A stretch of DNA of 64,000 bases from contig CAIXIJ010000019.1 in the NCBI GenBank assembly GCA_903919455.1, positions 1-64,000 of the forward strand, given 5' to 3'. The notes under the pieces were generated by a model. It ran no database searches, was not told the DNA's origin, and saw only the letters and a list, made by a program, of their open reading frames with translations. The DNA is from an uncultured Acidimicrobiaceae bacterium (GTDB lineage: Bacteria > Actinomycetota > Acidimicrobiia > Acidimicrobiales > Ilumatobacteraceae). The translations under genes and the position numbers were made by a program. Of the stretch, positions 8,722 to 16,477 are shown piece after piece (positions within the stretch are counted from its first letter, which is position 1; each line of letters starts with the position of its first letter).

Positions 8722-10175
8722 GCAACCGAACGGCACTCGGGCGCTCGACCACCTTCGTGGCCGCCGGTCAGGCAGCGGTGAAGAGCACGCAACTCGTCGT
8801 CGCCCTTTTGCTCGTTCGTCTGTTGTCGGTCGACGCATGGAATCAGGTCGCCTTCGTGCTGTCGATTCACCTTGCGATCGTCACGTTCGGGGCCCTCGGG
8901 CTGCAGCACGGCCTGCTGTTCTTCGTCGCCCGCAACCCACAGCACGCTCGGCCGCTGGTGCTGCGCACTGCCGGCATCACACTCGGAGTCGGCTTGGCCG
9001 TCAGCGGGGTGCTGTGGCTGATCGCTGATGCCATCGGTCGCTCGCTGTCGGTGGCATCGGTCATTCCCACCATCGGGTTGGCAGCGGCATTCGAGCTGTG
9101 CACCGTCGGCTTGCCATCGGCACTCATTGCGTTGCAGCGCTTTCGGATCGCTGCCGCGTGGGACATCGTCAACTCGCTGGTCGTCGTGAGTCTCGTCGGC
9201 CTTGCGGCCGCCGGCAGCGGCACTGTGGAGGCTGTGGTCGGCGCACTCGCCGCTGCGGCCATCGTGCGACTCGTTGCCTTTGCGGCGCTCACCATGGCAC
9301 TCCCGCGGCAGATCCCGTATGCAGCCACAACCACCATCAGCGCGCGCGAGCAGTTGATCTACTCGCTGCCGCTAGGACTCACGCTGGCAGCGAACGTGAT
9401 CAACCGCACGATCGATAAGTGGTACATCGCCGCATTTGAGCCCTCCCAACTCGGCCGGTACACCATCGCAGCTCAGGAGATTCCACTACTCGCAGTGCTG
9501 CCATACGCCGGCGGTGCCGTCATCGCCACCGAGATGGCCCGGGCGTTCGGGCGCAGCGATACCGCAACAGCATCGACGCTCTGGCTGAACCAGACCCGAT
9601 CGATGACGCGGCTCGTGGTGCCGATGACCATGGCGCTGATCCTCACTGCACCCGAACTGCTACGACTTCTCGTTGGCGCCTCATCGCCAATCATGGTGCT
9701 GACGTTCCAGTTGTTCACGGCTATCACGTTGCACCGCGTGGCCGAGTACGGCCTCTTGCTCCGGGTCGCCGGTCGACCGGGAGCAGTACTGAGTTCGGCC
9801 CTGGTCCTACTCGGCGCCAACATGGTGCTTGCGCTCGTCGGGGTCCTCATCGCCGGACCAGCCGGGGCAGCTGCCGGCACGCTCACCGCCAACGCGCTTG
9901 CCTGGATCTTCGTGCTCCATCGAATCAGCCAGGCACTTGGCACCTCGCTCCGACACTCGTTTCCGTGGCGCGAGTGGGCGGCCGCAGTGGCTGTCTCGGC
10001 CCTGGCGGCGCTCGCCGCCGGACGAATCGCAACGCTCGTGCATACGACGGCCGGCGCGCTGGTGGTGAAGGCGACCTGCTTCGCCACGCTCGTGATCGTG
10101 ACAACCCACCTCGGGCGGCTGAAGGCGTTCGTCCGTCGGCCGAGTGTTGAGGAGGCAACGTGGCCATCGTCATGA
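8718..10175 (+). CDS. Wzx-like polysaccharide flippase (MOP superfamily)
   Basis: The 485-aa integral membrane protein has about 12-14 hydrophobic segments and the MOP/PST layout: a conserved N-terminal FVAAGQAAVKSTQLVVALLL, and mid-protein YSLPLGLTLAANVINRTIDK followed by YIAAFEPSQLGRYTIA, which resembles O-antigen/teichuronic-acid translocases. It should flip lipid-linked oligosaccharide across the cytoplasmic membrane. ATG 8718 overlaps the previous stop (ATGA). It lies between GT2 and an MFS-type transporter in the same operon. Confidence 0.85.
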   Translation: MSNRTALGRSTTFVAAGQAAVKSTQLVVALLLVRLLSVDAWNQVAFVLSIHLAIVTFGALGLQHGLLFFVARNPQHARPLVLRTAGITLGVGLAVSGVLWLIADAIGRSLSVASVIPTIGLAAAFELCTVGLPSALIALQRFRIAAAWDIVNSLVVVSLVGLAAAGSGTVEAVVGALAAAAIVRLVAFAALTMALPRQIPYAATTTISAREQLIYSLPLGLTLAANVINRTIDKWYIAAFEPSQLGRYTIAAQEIPLLAVLPYAGGAVIATEMARAFGRSDTATASTLWLNQTRSMTRLVVPMTMALILTAPELLRLLVGASSPIMVLTFQLFTAITLHRVAEYGLLLRVAGRPGAVLSSALVLLGANMVLALVGVLIAGPAGAAAGTLTANALAWIFVLHRISQALGTSLRHSFPWREWAAAVAVSALAALAAGRIATLVHTTAGALVVKATCFATLVIVTTHLGRLKAFVRRPSVEEATWPSS

Positions 10176-11425
10176 CCGGCCCTCGCGAGGTGGCGCACTC
10201 CGGCAGGGTCGAAGCTCTTCGCTGCGCGGTCCTGCGGCGACACCTGTTGCTGCAGGGCACAGCACAGGTAGCCGATGCTGCAACGACCATCACCATCGCG
10301 ACGCTGCTCGTTCTCGAAACCGCGTCGTGGCGATCGCCGACCGAACTGGCGACGGCGCTGATCTTCGCCCTGCTTCCTGCAGCGCTCTGCCTGCCCATCG
10401 CGTGGCACGTCGCCGATGCCCCCGATCGCAGTAGCACGCTGGCGCGAACCCACCTCGTTCGTGCCGCCATCTGTCTGTCGGGGCTGATGGTCCTGCTCTC
10501 GTCGGATCGAATGGTCGGCTTCGTCATCATCGGCCTGATGACAGGAGCCCAGTCGGTGTCGTCGAGTGTTCGCGCCGCAGCATTGCCGTTCATCGTGCCC
10601 AACTCTCGCTTGCTCGCTGCGAACTCACTGTGCACACTCTCGGCCAAGGTGGCAGGCACACTGGGGGTTGCCGCTGCAATCGTCCTCGGACACGTGCATC
10701 CGTCCACCGTCTTCGTTGCTGCCGCGCTGCTGCACGTCGTGGCGACAATCGGTTACGCCACTTGGAACATCGACCTGGGCGGTCGGTGTATCACCGGTGC
10801 GACGGCTCCGAACCTCCGCCGAGCGTGGAGGCAACTCATGAGCGATGAGTTCGCCGCCAGATCGGCCTTCGCAGCGGTGGGCGGTCGCGGTCTGCTCGGG
10901 GCAGCGGTGATGATGCTCGCCATCAGCGCCGACCGCCATTACGGCATGGGCTCAGCCGGCTACGCCGCTGCGATCGGCATCTGTGCTGCGGGGGCGTTGT
11001 GCGGATCGGCGATCGGACCGTCCTGGAGTCGCAGAGCGGCCGGCCGGAAGTGGGCGAGGCGCACCGGGCAGATTGCGCTGGTGGCTGCGCTCGTCGCGTC
11101 TCTGACGCCGACGATGGGCACTTCCGCGGCGGTGGTCTTCATCTTCGCAGTCATGTTCGGCGCCCTGCGAAATCGGGCAGACACCACGGTGATGTCAGCC
11201 ATCGACGACGTCGACCGCGGGCGCTTCTTCGCCATCTATGACGCCTCCTACCAGGTGACCTACCTACTCGGTGCGGTCAGCGCTGCTCTCAGCCCACTCG
11301 CAGGCGACCGACTGGGCCTCGGCGTGGTCGCCGGTCTCACCGTCGCCGCTACGGCAGCGATCGCCACGCGCAACCCGTCCCGACACGCCCCCTCCCAACC
11401 CCCGAGGACCGCACACCAATGCTGA
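10160..11425 (+). CDS. MFS-type transporter
   Basis: The 421-aa protein has about 11-12 hydrophobic helices with the two-half organisation of the major facilitator superfamily (MFS_1-like), including a loop rich in Arg/Asp after helix 2 (HVADAPDRSSTLARTH). It probably exports a small molecule or glycan precursor; clustering with a flippase and glycosyltransferases suggests a role in surface-polymer assembly. GTG 10160 is chosen because GGAGG lies 4 nt upstream; ATG 10172 overlaps the previous stop as ATGA and is an equal contender. Substrate unknown. Confidence 0.7.
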   Translation: MAIVMTGPREVAHSGRVEALRCAVLRRHLLLQGTAQVADAATTITIATLLVLETASWRSPTELATALIFALLPAALCLPIAWHVADAPDRSSTLARTHLVRAAICLSGLMVLLSSDRMVGFVIIGLMTGAQSVSSSVRAAALPFIVPNSRLLAANSLCTLSAKVAGTLGVAAAIVLGHVHPSTVFVAAALLHVVATIGYATWNIDLGGRCITGATAPNLRRAWRQLMSDEFAARSAFAAVGGRGLLGAAVMMLAISADRHYGMGSAGYAAAIGICAAGALCGSAIGPSWSRRAAGRKWARRTGQIALVAALVASLTPTMGTSAAVVFIFAVMFGALRNRADTTVMSAIDDVDRGRFFAIYDASYQVTYLLGAVSAALSPLAGDRLGLGVVAGLTVAATAAIATRNPSRHAPSQPPRTAHQC

Positions 11426-12588
11426 CGCTACGCCGTTCCAAGTCGACGGCCGCCGACCGACCGCTCCGGGTCGCCATCGTGGCGGAGTCGTTCCTACCCC
11501 AGATCAACGGCGTCACGAACTCCGTCGTGCGCACGATCGAATACCTGCGCTCGAACGGCCACCAGGTGCTCGTGATCGCCCCAGGACCCGGCCCCGATCG
11601 ACACGGTGACGTGCAGGTCGTGCGAGTTGGGGCGATACGGCTACCGAAGTATCACGATGTCCGAGTCGGCCTACCCATCGCCCGGATCACGTCAATCCTG
11701 CGTTCGTTCCGGCCTGACGTGGTACATCTCGCGGCACCGACAGTGCTCGGTGCGGCCGGCATTCGCGCAGCGAAGAACCTCAGCATCCCAACAGTTGCCG
11801 TGTTCCAGACCGACCTAGAAGGTTTCGCCAAGCGGTACAAGCTCGGTGTCGCCGCACCGCTAATCCGGGCGTGGACACGCTCGGTGCACAGCCGGGCGAG
11901 CGTGACGCTGGCACCCTCCACGTCCTCCGCCTGGACCCTGCGCGCACACGGCGTGCCCCGCGTTCACCAATGGGCGCGCGGTGTGGACCTGCAACGGTTC
12001 TCGCCCCAGCACCGTTGTGACGACCTTCGCGCCACCCTCGCGCCGCGAGGCGAGATGATCGTCGGCTTCGTCGGGCGCCTCGCCAAGGAGAAGCAGATCA
12101 GTCGGTTGCGCGAGGTGGAGCGCCTTCCCGGAGTGCAACTGGTGATCGTCGGCGACGGACCCGAGCGGACTCGCCTGGAGCAGATGCTCCCGCGAGCGCA
12201 TTTCACGGGGATGCTCCAGGGCGACGAGTTGGGCCGCCACTACGCCAGCTTCGACGTGTTCGTCCACACAGGTATCGACGAGACGTTCTGCCAGGCCGTC
12301 CAGGAAGCACTCGCTTCCGGTGTGCCAGTCGTGGCACCGGCAGCAGGCGGGCCCCTCGATCTGGTCACGCATGGTCACAACGGCTTCCTATGGAGCCCTG
12401 AGCAGCCAAGCATGCTGGCCGGCGCCGTGCAGCACCTCAGCGAGTCGCCACTGATGCGCCAGACGCTTGCTCACGCAGCTCGGCCCAGCGTTGAGCATCG
12501 GCCCTGGCCGGTGGTGCTCGCGCAACTCCTCTCGTGGTACGAGTTCGCGATCAACGACGGCGCCCACGTCGAGGTGTTGGCGGCATGA
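11419..12588 (+). CDS. GT4 glycosyltransferase, MgtA/PimB-like alpha-mannosyltransferase
   Basis: The 389-aa GT-B enzyme starts VAIVAESFLPQINGVTNSVV, characteristic of GDP-mannose-dependent GT4 enzymes such as actinobacterial MgtA. The C-terminal nucleotide-sugar half includes VGFVGRLAKEKQI and the E-x7-E region DETFCQAVQEALASGVPVVA. It likely adds mannose (or a similar hexose) to a lipid acceptor. The start overlaps the end of the MFS gene by 7 nt and its stop overlaps the next gene (ATGA), so the genes are co-translated. Confidence 0.85.
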   Translation: MLTLRRSKSTAADRPLRVAIVAESFLPQINGVTNSVVRTIEYLRSNGHQVLVIAPGPGPDRHGDVQVVRVGAIRLPKYHDVRVGLPIARITSILRSFRPDVVHLAAPTVLGAAGIRAAKNLSIPTVAVFQTDLEGFAKRYKLGVAAPLIRAWTRSVHSRASVTLAPSTSSAWTLRAHGVPRVHQWARGVDLQRFSPQHRCDDLRATLAPRGEMIVGFVGRLAKEKQISRLREVERLPGVQLVIVGDGPERTRLEQMLPRAHFTGMLQGDELGRHYASFDVFVHTGIDETFCQAVQEALASGVPVVAPAAGGPLDLVTHGHNGFLWSPEQPSMLAGAVQHLSESPLMRQTLAHAARPSVEHRPWPVVLAQLLSWYEFAINDGAHVEVLAA

Positions 12589-13349
12589 CCGCCACTGTCG
12601 TCGTCTCGTTGCACGATGTGGCACCAGCAAGTCTCGAAGCGTCGCAACGGTGGCTGAGCTTGGTCGAGCGCCACGACATGGTTGCAAGCCTGCTCGTCAT
12701 CCCCGGCATGTGGCGCGACCGCTCGCTCGCGACGAGCCCCGATTGTGTGCGTTGGCTACACCAAGCCACAGAGCGAGGGCACGAAGTGGTGCTGCACGGA
12801 TGGGAGCACCGACAGTTGCCCGACTCCACCGCGTCGCGCGCCCGCCGTCTGCACTCGCAGGTGCGCGCGCGAGGCTGCGCAGAGTTCGCCACACTCCAAC
12901 CCGACGCTGCGCAGCACCTTCTGGAGTTGGGTCTCGGCGCGCTTGCACACCAGGGCTTCCACCCCCACGGCTTCGTACCACCGGGATGGATGGCGCAGCG
13001 GTCCACCGACGACGTGTTGCGCGATCTCGGATTCGCCTACACCACGTCGCAATGGGAGGTCCGCGATCTGCAGCAACACACGGTGCACCGCATCCCGTCC
13101 ACGTCACAACGCCCCGGGAGTCGGTTCACCAACATCGCCGCCAAAGCGATGCTGATGGCCAGTAAGCAGTTCGCAGCGAGACAGCGGCATCTCCGCATCG
13201 CGCTGCATCCCGACGATCTGCTCCACCCGACACTGGAGTCGATCACCGACGGGATGCTGTCGGCCGTCGCAACCGCGGGGCACCAATCACTCACCTACGA
13301 AACGATGCTCAAGTCGGTCTCGCCGATCGGCGCAGGAACCGCTCGATGA
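12585..13349 (+). CDS. DUF2334 polysaccharide-deacetylase-like protein
   Basis: The 254-aa protein has a (beta/alpha)-barrel deacetylase pattern: SLHDVAPAS near the start (metal-binding Asp), GHEVVLHGWEHRQ (HxxxH-like motif), a mid-protein FVPPGWMAQRS, and IALHPDDLLHP near the end, as in DUF2334/NodB-related enzymes. It may remove N-acetyl groups from a surface glycan or its lipid-linked precursor. No signal peptide is seen, so it would act in the cytosol. ATG 12585 overlaps the previous stop (ATGA). Confidence 0.72.
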   Translation: MTATVVVSLHDVAPASLEASQRWLSLVERHDMVASLLVIPGMWRDRSLATSPDCVRWLHQATERGHEVVLHGWEHRQLPDSTASRARRLHSQVRARGCAEFATLQPDAAQHLLELGLGALAHQGFHPHGFVPPGWMAQRSTDDVLRDLGFAYTTSQWEVRDLQQHTVHRIPSTSQRPGSRFTNIAAKAMLMASKQFAARQRHLRIALHPDDLLHPTLESITDGMLSAVATAGHQSLTYETMLKSVSPIGAGTAR

Positions 13350-14473
13350 GAATCGTGCAACTGGCCAACTTCTACAGCCCCACGTCCGGTGGCCTCGGCA
13401 CCATGCTGCGGTCGCTGGCCCAGGGCTATACCAATGCGGGCCACGAGGTCGTTCGGGTGGTTCCCGGACCGACTGACAAGGAATGGCACGACGGCACGGC
13501 CACCGTCATCGAGATCGGCGCTCCATTGCTGGGCTCCACGGGCTACCGAATGATCCGTTCAACGAGCACAGCCGAACGGGTGCTGCGATCGCTCAAGCCA
13601 GCGGCGATCGAGTTGTCCGACAAGGCAACCCTCGTCGGACCGGCCTTCGCTCAGCGACCCAACGGGACGCGAGTCGTGCTCATCTCCCACGAACGACTCG
13701 ACGCCATCCTTCGCCCGAGGCTGCCCAAGCAAGTGCCGCTCGAGAGGATGGCCGACTGGTGGAATCGTCGCCTAGAACGACGCGTCGACGCCATCGTCTG
13801 CGCCAGTGCATTCGCTGCGGAGGAGTTCGATCGCATCGGCTCAAGTCGCGTGCACCGCATCCCCCTCGGCATCGACCTCGACACCTTTCGTCCTTCGCCG
13901 TTGGCCCGCACAGCTGCGGACGGCACCATTCGGCTATCGCTAGTGAGCCGCCTGTCGCGGGAGAAGTGTCCGGAACTCGCCGTCGAAACCGTCCGAACGC
14001 TGGTCGAGCGAGGAGTGTCGGTCCGGCTCGACATCGCGGGCGATGGGCCACTGCTACCCGAACTGACCGCGCTCGCCGCCGGACTGCCAGTGCACTTTCA
14101 TGGCCACCTCGGCTCTCGAGCCGACATGGTCAGATTGCTGCAGCGAACCGACGTGACCCTGGCCACCTGTGGTGTCGAGACCTTCGGACTCGCCGCCCTC
14201 GAGTCGATGGCGTGCGGCACGCCCGTCGTCGCCGCACACGGCGGTGGCCTTCCTGAACTCATCGCGCCAGGCACAGGCGAAGTGGCTGCGCCGAACGGGA
14301 TCGCATTCGCCGAGGCCGTCCTGCGTATGGTGGCGAACGACCGCCAAGCCAACGCCCGTGCGGCGAGACGACAGGCCGAACTCTTTCCGTGCCACGCAAC
14401 GGTGACCGGCATGCTGCGCCTCATGGCGGGTGCTCCGAGCGTCGAGGTGCCCGTCGGAGTCTTGGCCCGATGA
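13346..14473 (+). CDS. GT4 glycosyltransferase
   Basis: This is a second GT-B enzyme (375 aa): N-terminal FYSPTSGGLGTMLRSLAQGY acceptor side, RIPLGIDLDTFRPSP at the interdomain linker, SLVSRLSREKCPELAVE and GVETFGLAALESMACGTPVV (E-x7-E) in the donor half. It belongs with SqdX/PimB-like GT4 enzymes; the sugar is not predictable. AGGAACC lies upstream of ATG 13346, which overlaps the deacetylase stop (ATGA). It ends 4 nt into the GNAT gene. Confidence 0.83.
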   Translation: MRIVQLANFYSPTSGGLGTMLRSLAQGYTNAGHEVVRVVPGPTDKEWHDGTATVIEIGAPLLGSTGYRMIRSTSTAERVLRSLKPAAIELSDKATLVGPAFAQRPNGTRVVLISHERLDAILRPRLPKQVPLERMADWWNRRLERRVDAIVCASAFAAEEFDRIGSSRVHRIPLGIDLDTFRPSPLARTAADGTIRLSLVSRLSREKCPELAVETVRTLVERGVSVRLDIAGDGPLLPELTALAAGLPVHFHGHLGSRADMVRLLQRTDVTLATCGVETFGLAALESMACGTPVVAAHGGGLPELIAPGTGEVAAPNGIAFAEAVLRMVANDRQANARAARRQAELFPCHATVTGMLRLMAGAPSVEVPVGVLAR

Positions 14474-15138
14474 CCGCCCTCGCCTCGGTCACCGTTCGAC
14501 CACTCGGTCCGAGCGACGACGCAGCCGTCATCGACATCTTCGGAGCGACGATGCTGCTCGGTCGTCGAACCGAAGCTCCGCTCGCCCTGTTCGACCGCTA
14601 TGCCGACCTGTGCCTCGGCTGGTACCTCGGCCCCGGACGGGCCGACGCGGCTGTCGCGTCGATCGACGGCGAGATCGTCGGCTACGCGCTCGTATGTGCC
14701 GACTCGGTCGGGCAAGCGAAGTGGGTTCGACGCCACACTCCTTCCTTGATGACCACCGTCGGCGGCCGGCTTGTTTCCGGACGATTGGACCGATTCAGCC
14801 GCAGCTTCTATTCGGGCAGAGCGCGAGACGCCAGGACGCTGTGGAAGTCGGGGAGCGCTCCACCGTTCCCTGTGCACGCTCATCTGAACGTGCTCCCCCA
14901 CGGCCGCACCGGCACGGTCGCCCTCCATCTTCGGGACCACATCGACGAACGGGCGAGATGCTCCGGCTCACCGGGCTGGTGGGCCGAGATGAACGCGATC
15001 GATGGGCGCCGCGAGCGGGCACTCGAGCGCCTCGGACTGCACGTCATGAGCCGGCAGCGCAGCGAAACCATGAGTTCACTCCTCGAGCGCGAGGTTGTTC
15101 GACTGACGTTGCACCGGCCGCTGACACTGCCTGGCTGA
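14470..15138 (+). CDS. GNAT-family acetyltransferase-like protein
   Basis: The 222-aa protein begins VTVRPLGPSDDAAVIDIFG and contains DGEIVGYALVCAD, matching beta strands 1-4 of the GNAT fold; the C-terminal half (ALERLGLHVMSRQRSETMSS) fits the last strand. The acetyl-CoA loop is degenerate, so activity is uncertain. It is the last gene of the polysaccharide operon (ATGA overlap at 14470; CGGAG upstream) and may modify an amino sugar or act on a non-glycan target. Confidence 0.62.
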   Translation: MTALASVTVRPLGPSDDAAVIDIFGATMLLGRRTEAPLALFDRYADLCLGWYLGPGRADAAVASIDGEIVGYALVCADSVGQAKWVRRHTPSLMTTVGGRLVSGRLDRFSRSFYSGRARDARTLWKSGSAPPFPVHAHLNVLPHGRTGTVALHLRDHIDERARCSGSPGWWAEMNAIDGRRERALERLGLHVMSRQRSETMSSLLEREVVRLTLHRPLTLPG

Positions 15139-15171
15139 GCGCCGCCCCCAACCCGGGCTCGGCTTGCGCGC

Positions 15172-15177
15172 CATACT
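15172..15177 (+). promoter_or_regulatory. -10 box CATACT of a probable leaderless mRNA
   Basis: CATACT ends 6 nt before ATG 15184 and there is no Shine-Dalgarno, so transcription probably begins at the start codon. Confidence 0.5.
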
Positions 15178-15183
15178 CGCGGC

Positions 15184-16032
15184 ATGACCTTCACCGTCAC
15201 ACCGGTCACGCCGCACTGCGGAGCCGAGATTCTCGGCCTTGATCTTCGCGAACCGAACACCGCCAACACCACAGTGCTGCAGGACGCGCTGGCCGCGCAC
15301 TCGGTGGTGTTCGTACGCGACCAATACCTGTCACTGGAGCAACAGGTGGCCCTCACGAGCGCTCTGGGCGATGTGTTGCGCGTGCCGTTCATCAAGCACC
15401 TCGACGAGCACCCTGATGTGATCGCCGTGCTGAAGGAGCCGGACGAGCGCAAGATCTCCACGTTCGGTGGCACCTGGCACTCCGACTTCTCGTTCCTCGA
15501 AGAGCCGCCGAGCCTCACCCTGCTGCAGGCCGTGGAGTTGCCCGAGGTGGGTGGCGACACGCTGTGGTCGTGCCAGTACGCGGCCTACGAAGCGCTCTCC
15601 CCCGGCATGCAGCGATTGCTCGACCCGCTGTCGGCGGTGCAGACGGCATGGCCTCACGGCACCCGCGGCCCCGGGCCGAATGCTGCCGTGAGCAAGTCGG
15701 TGGTGATGACTCGCAACGACCCCACGGCTGATCGCGAGGTGCTGCACCCGGTGGTGCGCGTGCACCCGGTGACCGGCCGAAAGGCGCTCTTTGTGAACCC
15801 CGTCTACACACAATGGTTCGAGGGAATGACCGAAGCAGAGTCTCGGCCGTTGCTGCAGTACCTCTTCGACCACGCCACCCGCCCCGAGTTCACCTGCCGC
15901 TTGCGCTGGACCCCCGGCACGCTGGCCATCTGGGACAACCGCTGCCTGCTGCACCTCGCCATCAACGACTACGACGGAAGCCGCCGTCTGCTGCACCGCA
16001 CCACCGTCGCCGGCACCCGGCCCTCGCGATGA
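15184..16032 (+). CDS. TauD/TfdA-family 2-oxoglutarate Fe(II) dioxygenase
   Basis: The 282-aa protein shows the TauD facial triad: WHSDFSFLEEPP (H-x-D) in the first half and the distal His in NRCLLHLAINDY, followed by the 2OG-binding Arg region GSRRLLHRTTVAG. It would hydroxylate its substrate (taurine, alkylsulfate or another small acid in known members) with 2-oxoglutarate and O2. The gene has its own -10 box and ends in a 4-nt ATGA overlap with the DoxX gene. Which substrate it uses cannot be read from sequence. Confidence 0.88.
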   Translation: MTFTVTPVTPHCGAEILGLDLREPNTANTTVLQDALAAHSVVFVRDQYLSLEQQVALTSALGDVLRVPFIKHLDEHPDVIAVLKEPDERKISTFGGTWHSDFSFLEEPPSLTLLQAVELPEVGGDTLWSCQYAAYEALSPGMQRLLDPLSAVQTAWPHGTRGPGPNAAVSKSVVMTRNDPTADREVLHPVVRVHPVTGRKALFVNPVYTQWFEGMTEAESRPLLQYLFDHATRPEFTCRLRWTPGTLAIWDNRCLLHLAINDYDGSRRLLHRTTVAGTRPSR

Positions 16033-16451
16033 CCATCGCTCGATCGGATCGCGCCCGCTCGGTGGCGCGGGTCGTCCTCGGTATCGGGCTCATCTTCGCC
16101 GGCATCGGCCACCTCACCTTCGCCCGCACGGACTTCCAGGCGCAGGTGCCCGATTGGGTCGGGATCGACAAGAACGTGGTCGTCATCGTGTCGGGCTTCG
16201 TCGAGATCTCGCTCGGTGTCGCCCTGATCGTCGTACGACGCCATCGAGCCCTGCTCGGCCTTGCGGTGGGTCTCTTCTTCATCGCCGTGTTCCCGGGCAA
16301 CATCAGCCAATTCATCGACGGTCACGATGCGTTCGGCTTGCACTCCGATGCCGCGAGACGCGCCCGACTGTTCTTCCAACCCGTCCTCGTCGCCTGGGCG
16401 TGGTGGTCCACGAACGCCTTCGACCGCCTCCGCGGCGACCGGAGTGCGTGA
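16029..16451 (+). CDS. DoxX-like small membrane protein
   Basis: The 140-aa protein has four hydrophobic helices: VARVVLGIGLIFAGIGHLTF, then VVVIVSGFVEISLGVALIVV, LLGLAVGLFFIAVFPGNISQ and a C-terminal AWAWWSTNAF. The pattern with GHLTFAR is that of DoxX/DoxD-like proteins, whose biochemical role is mostly unknown (quinone-linked oxidation or membrane stress in some cases). It is coupled to the TauD gene by ATGA. Confidence 0.72.
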   Translation: MTIARSDRARSVARVVLGIGLIFAGIGHLTFARTDFQAQVPDWVGIDKNVVVIVSGFVEISLGVALIVVRRHRALLGLAVGLFFIAVFPGNISQFIDGHDAFGLHSDAARRARLFFQPVLVAWAWWSTNAFDRLRGDRSA

Positions 16452-16477
16452 CGGCACGAACCGGACCCGACCTAGGG

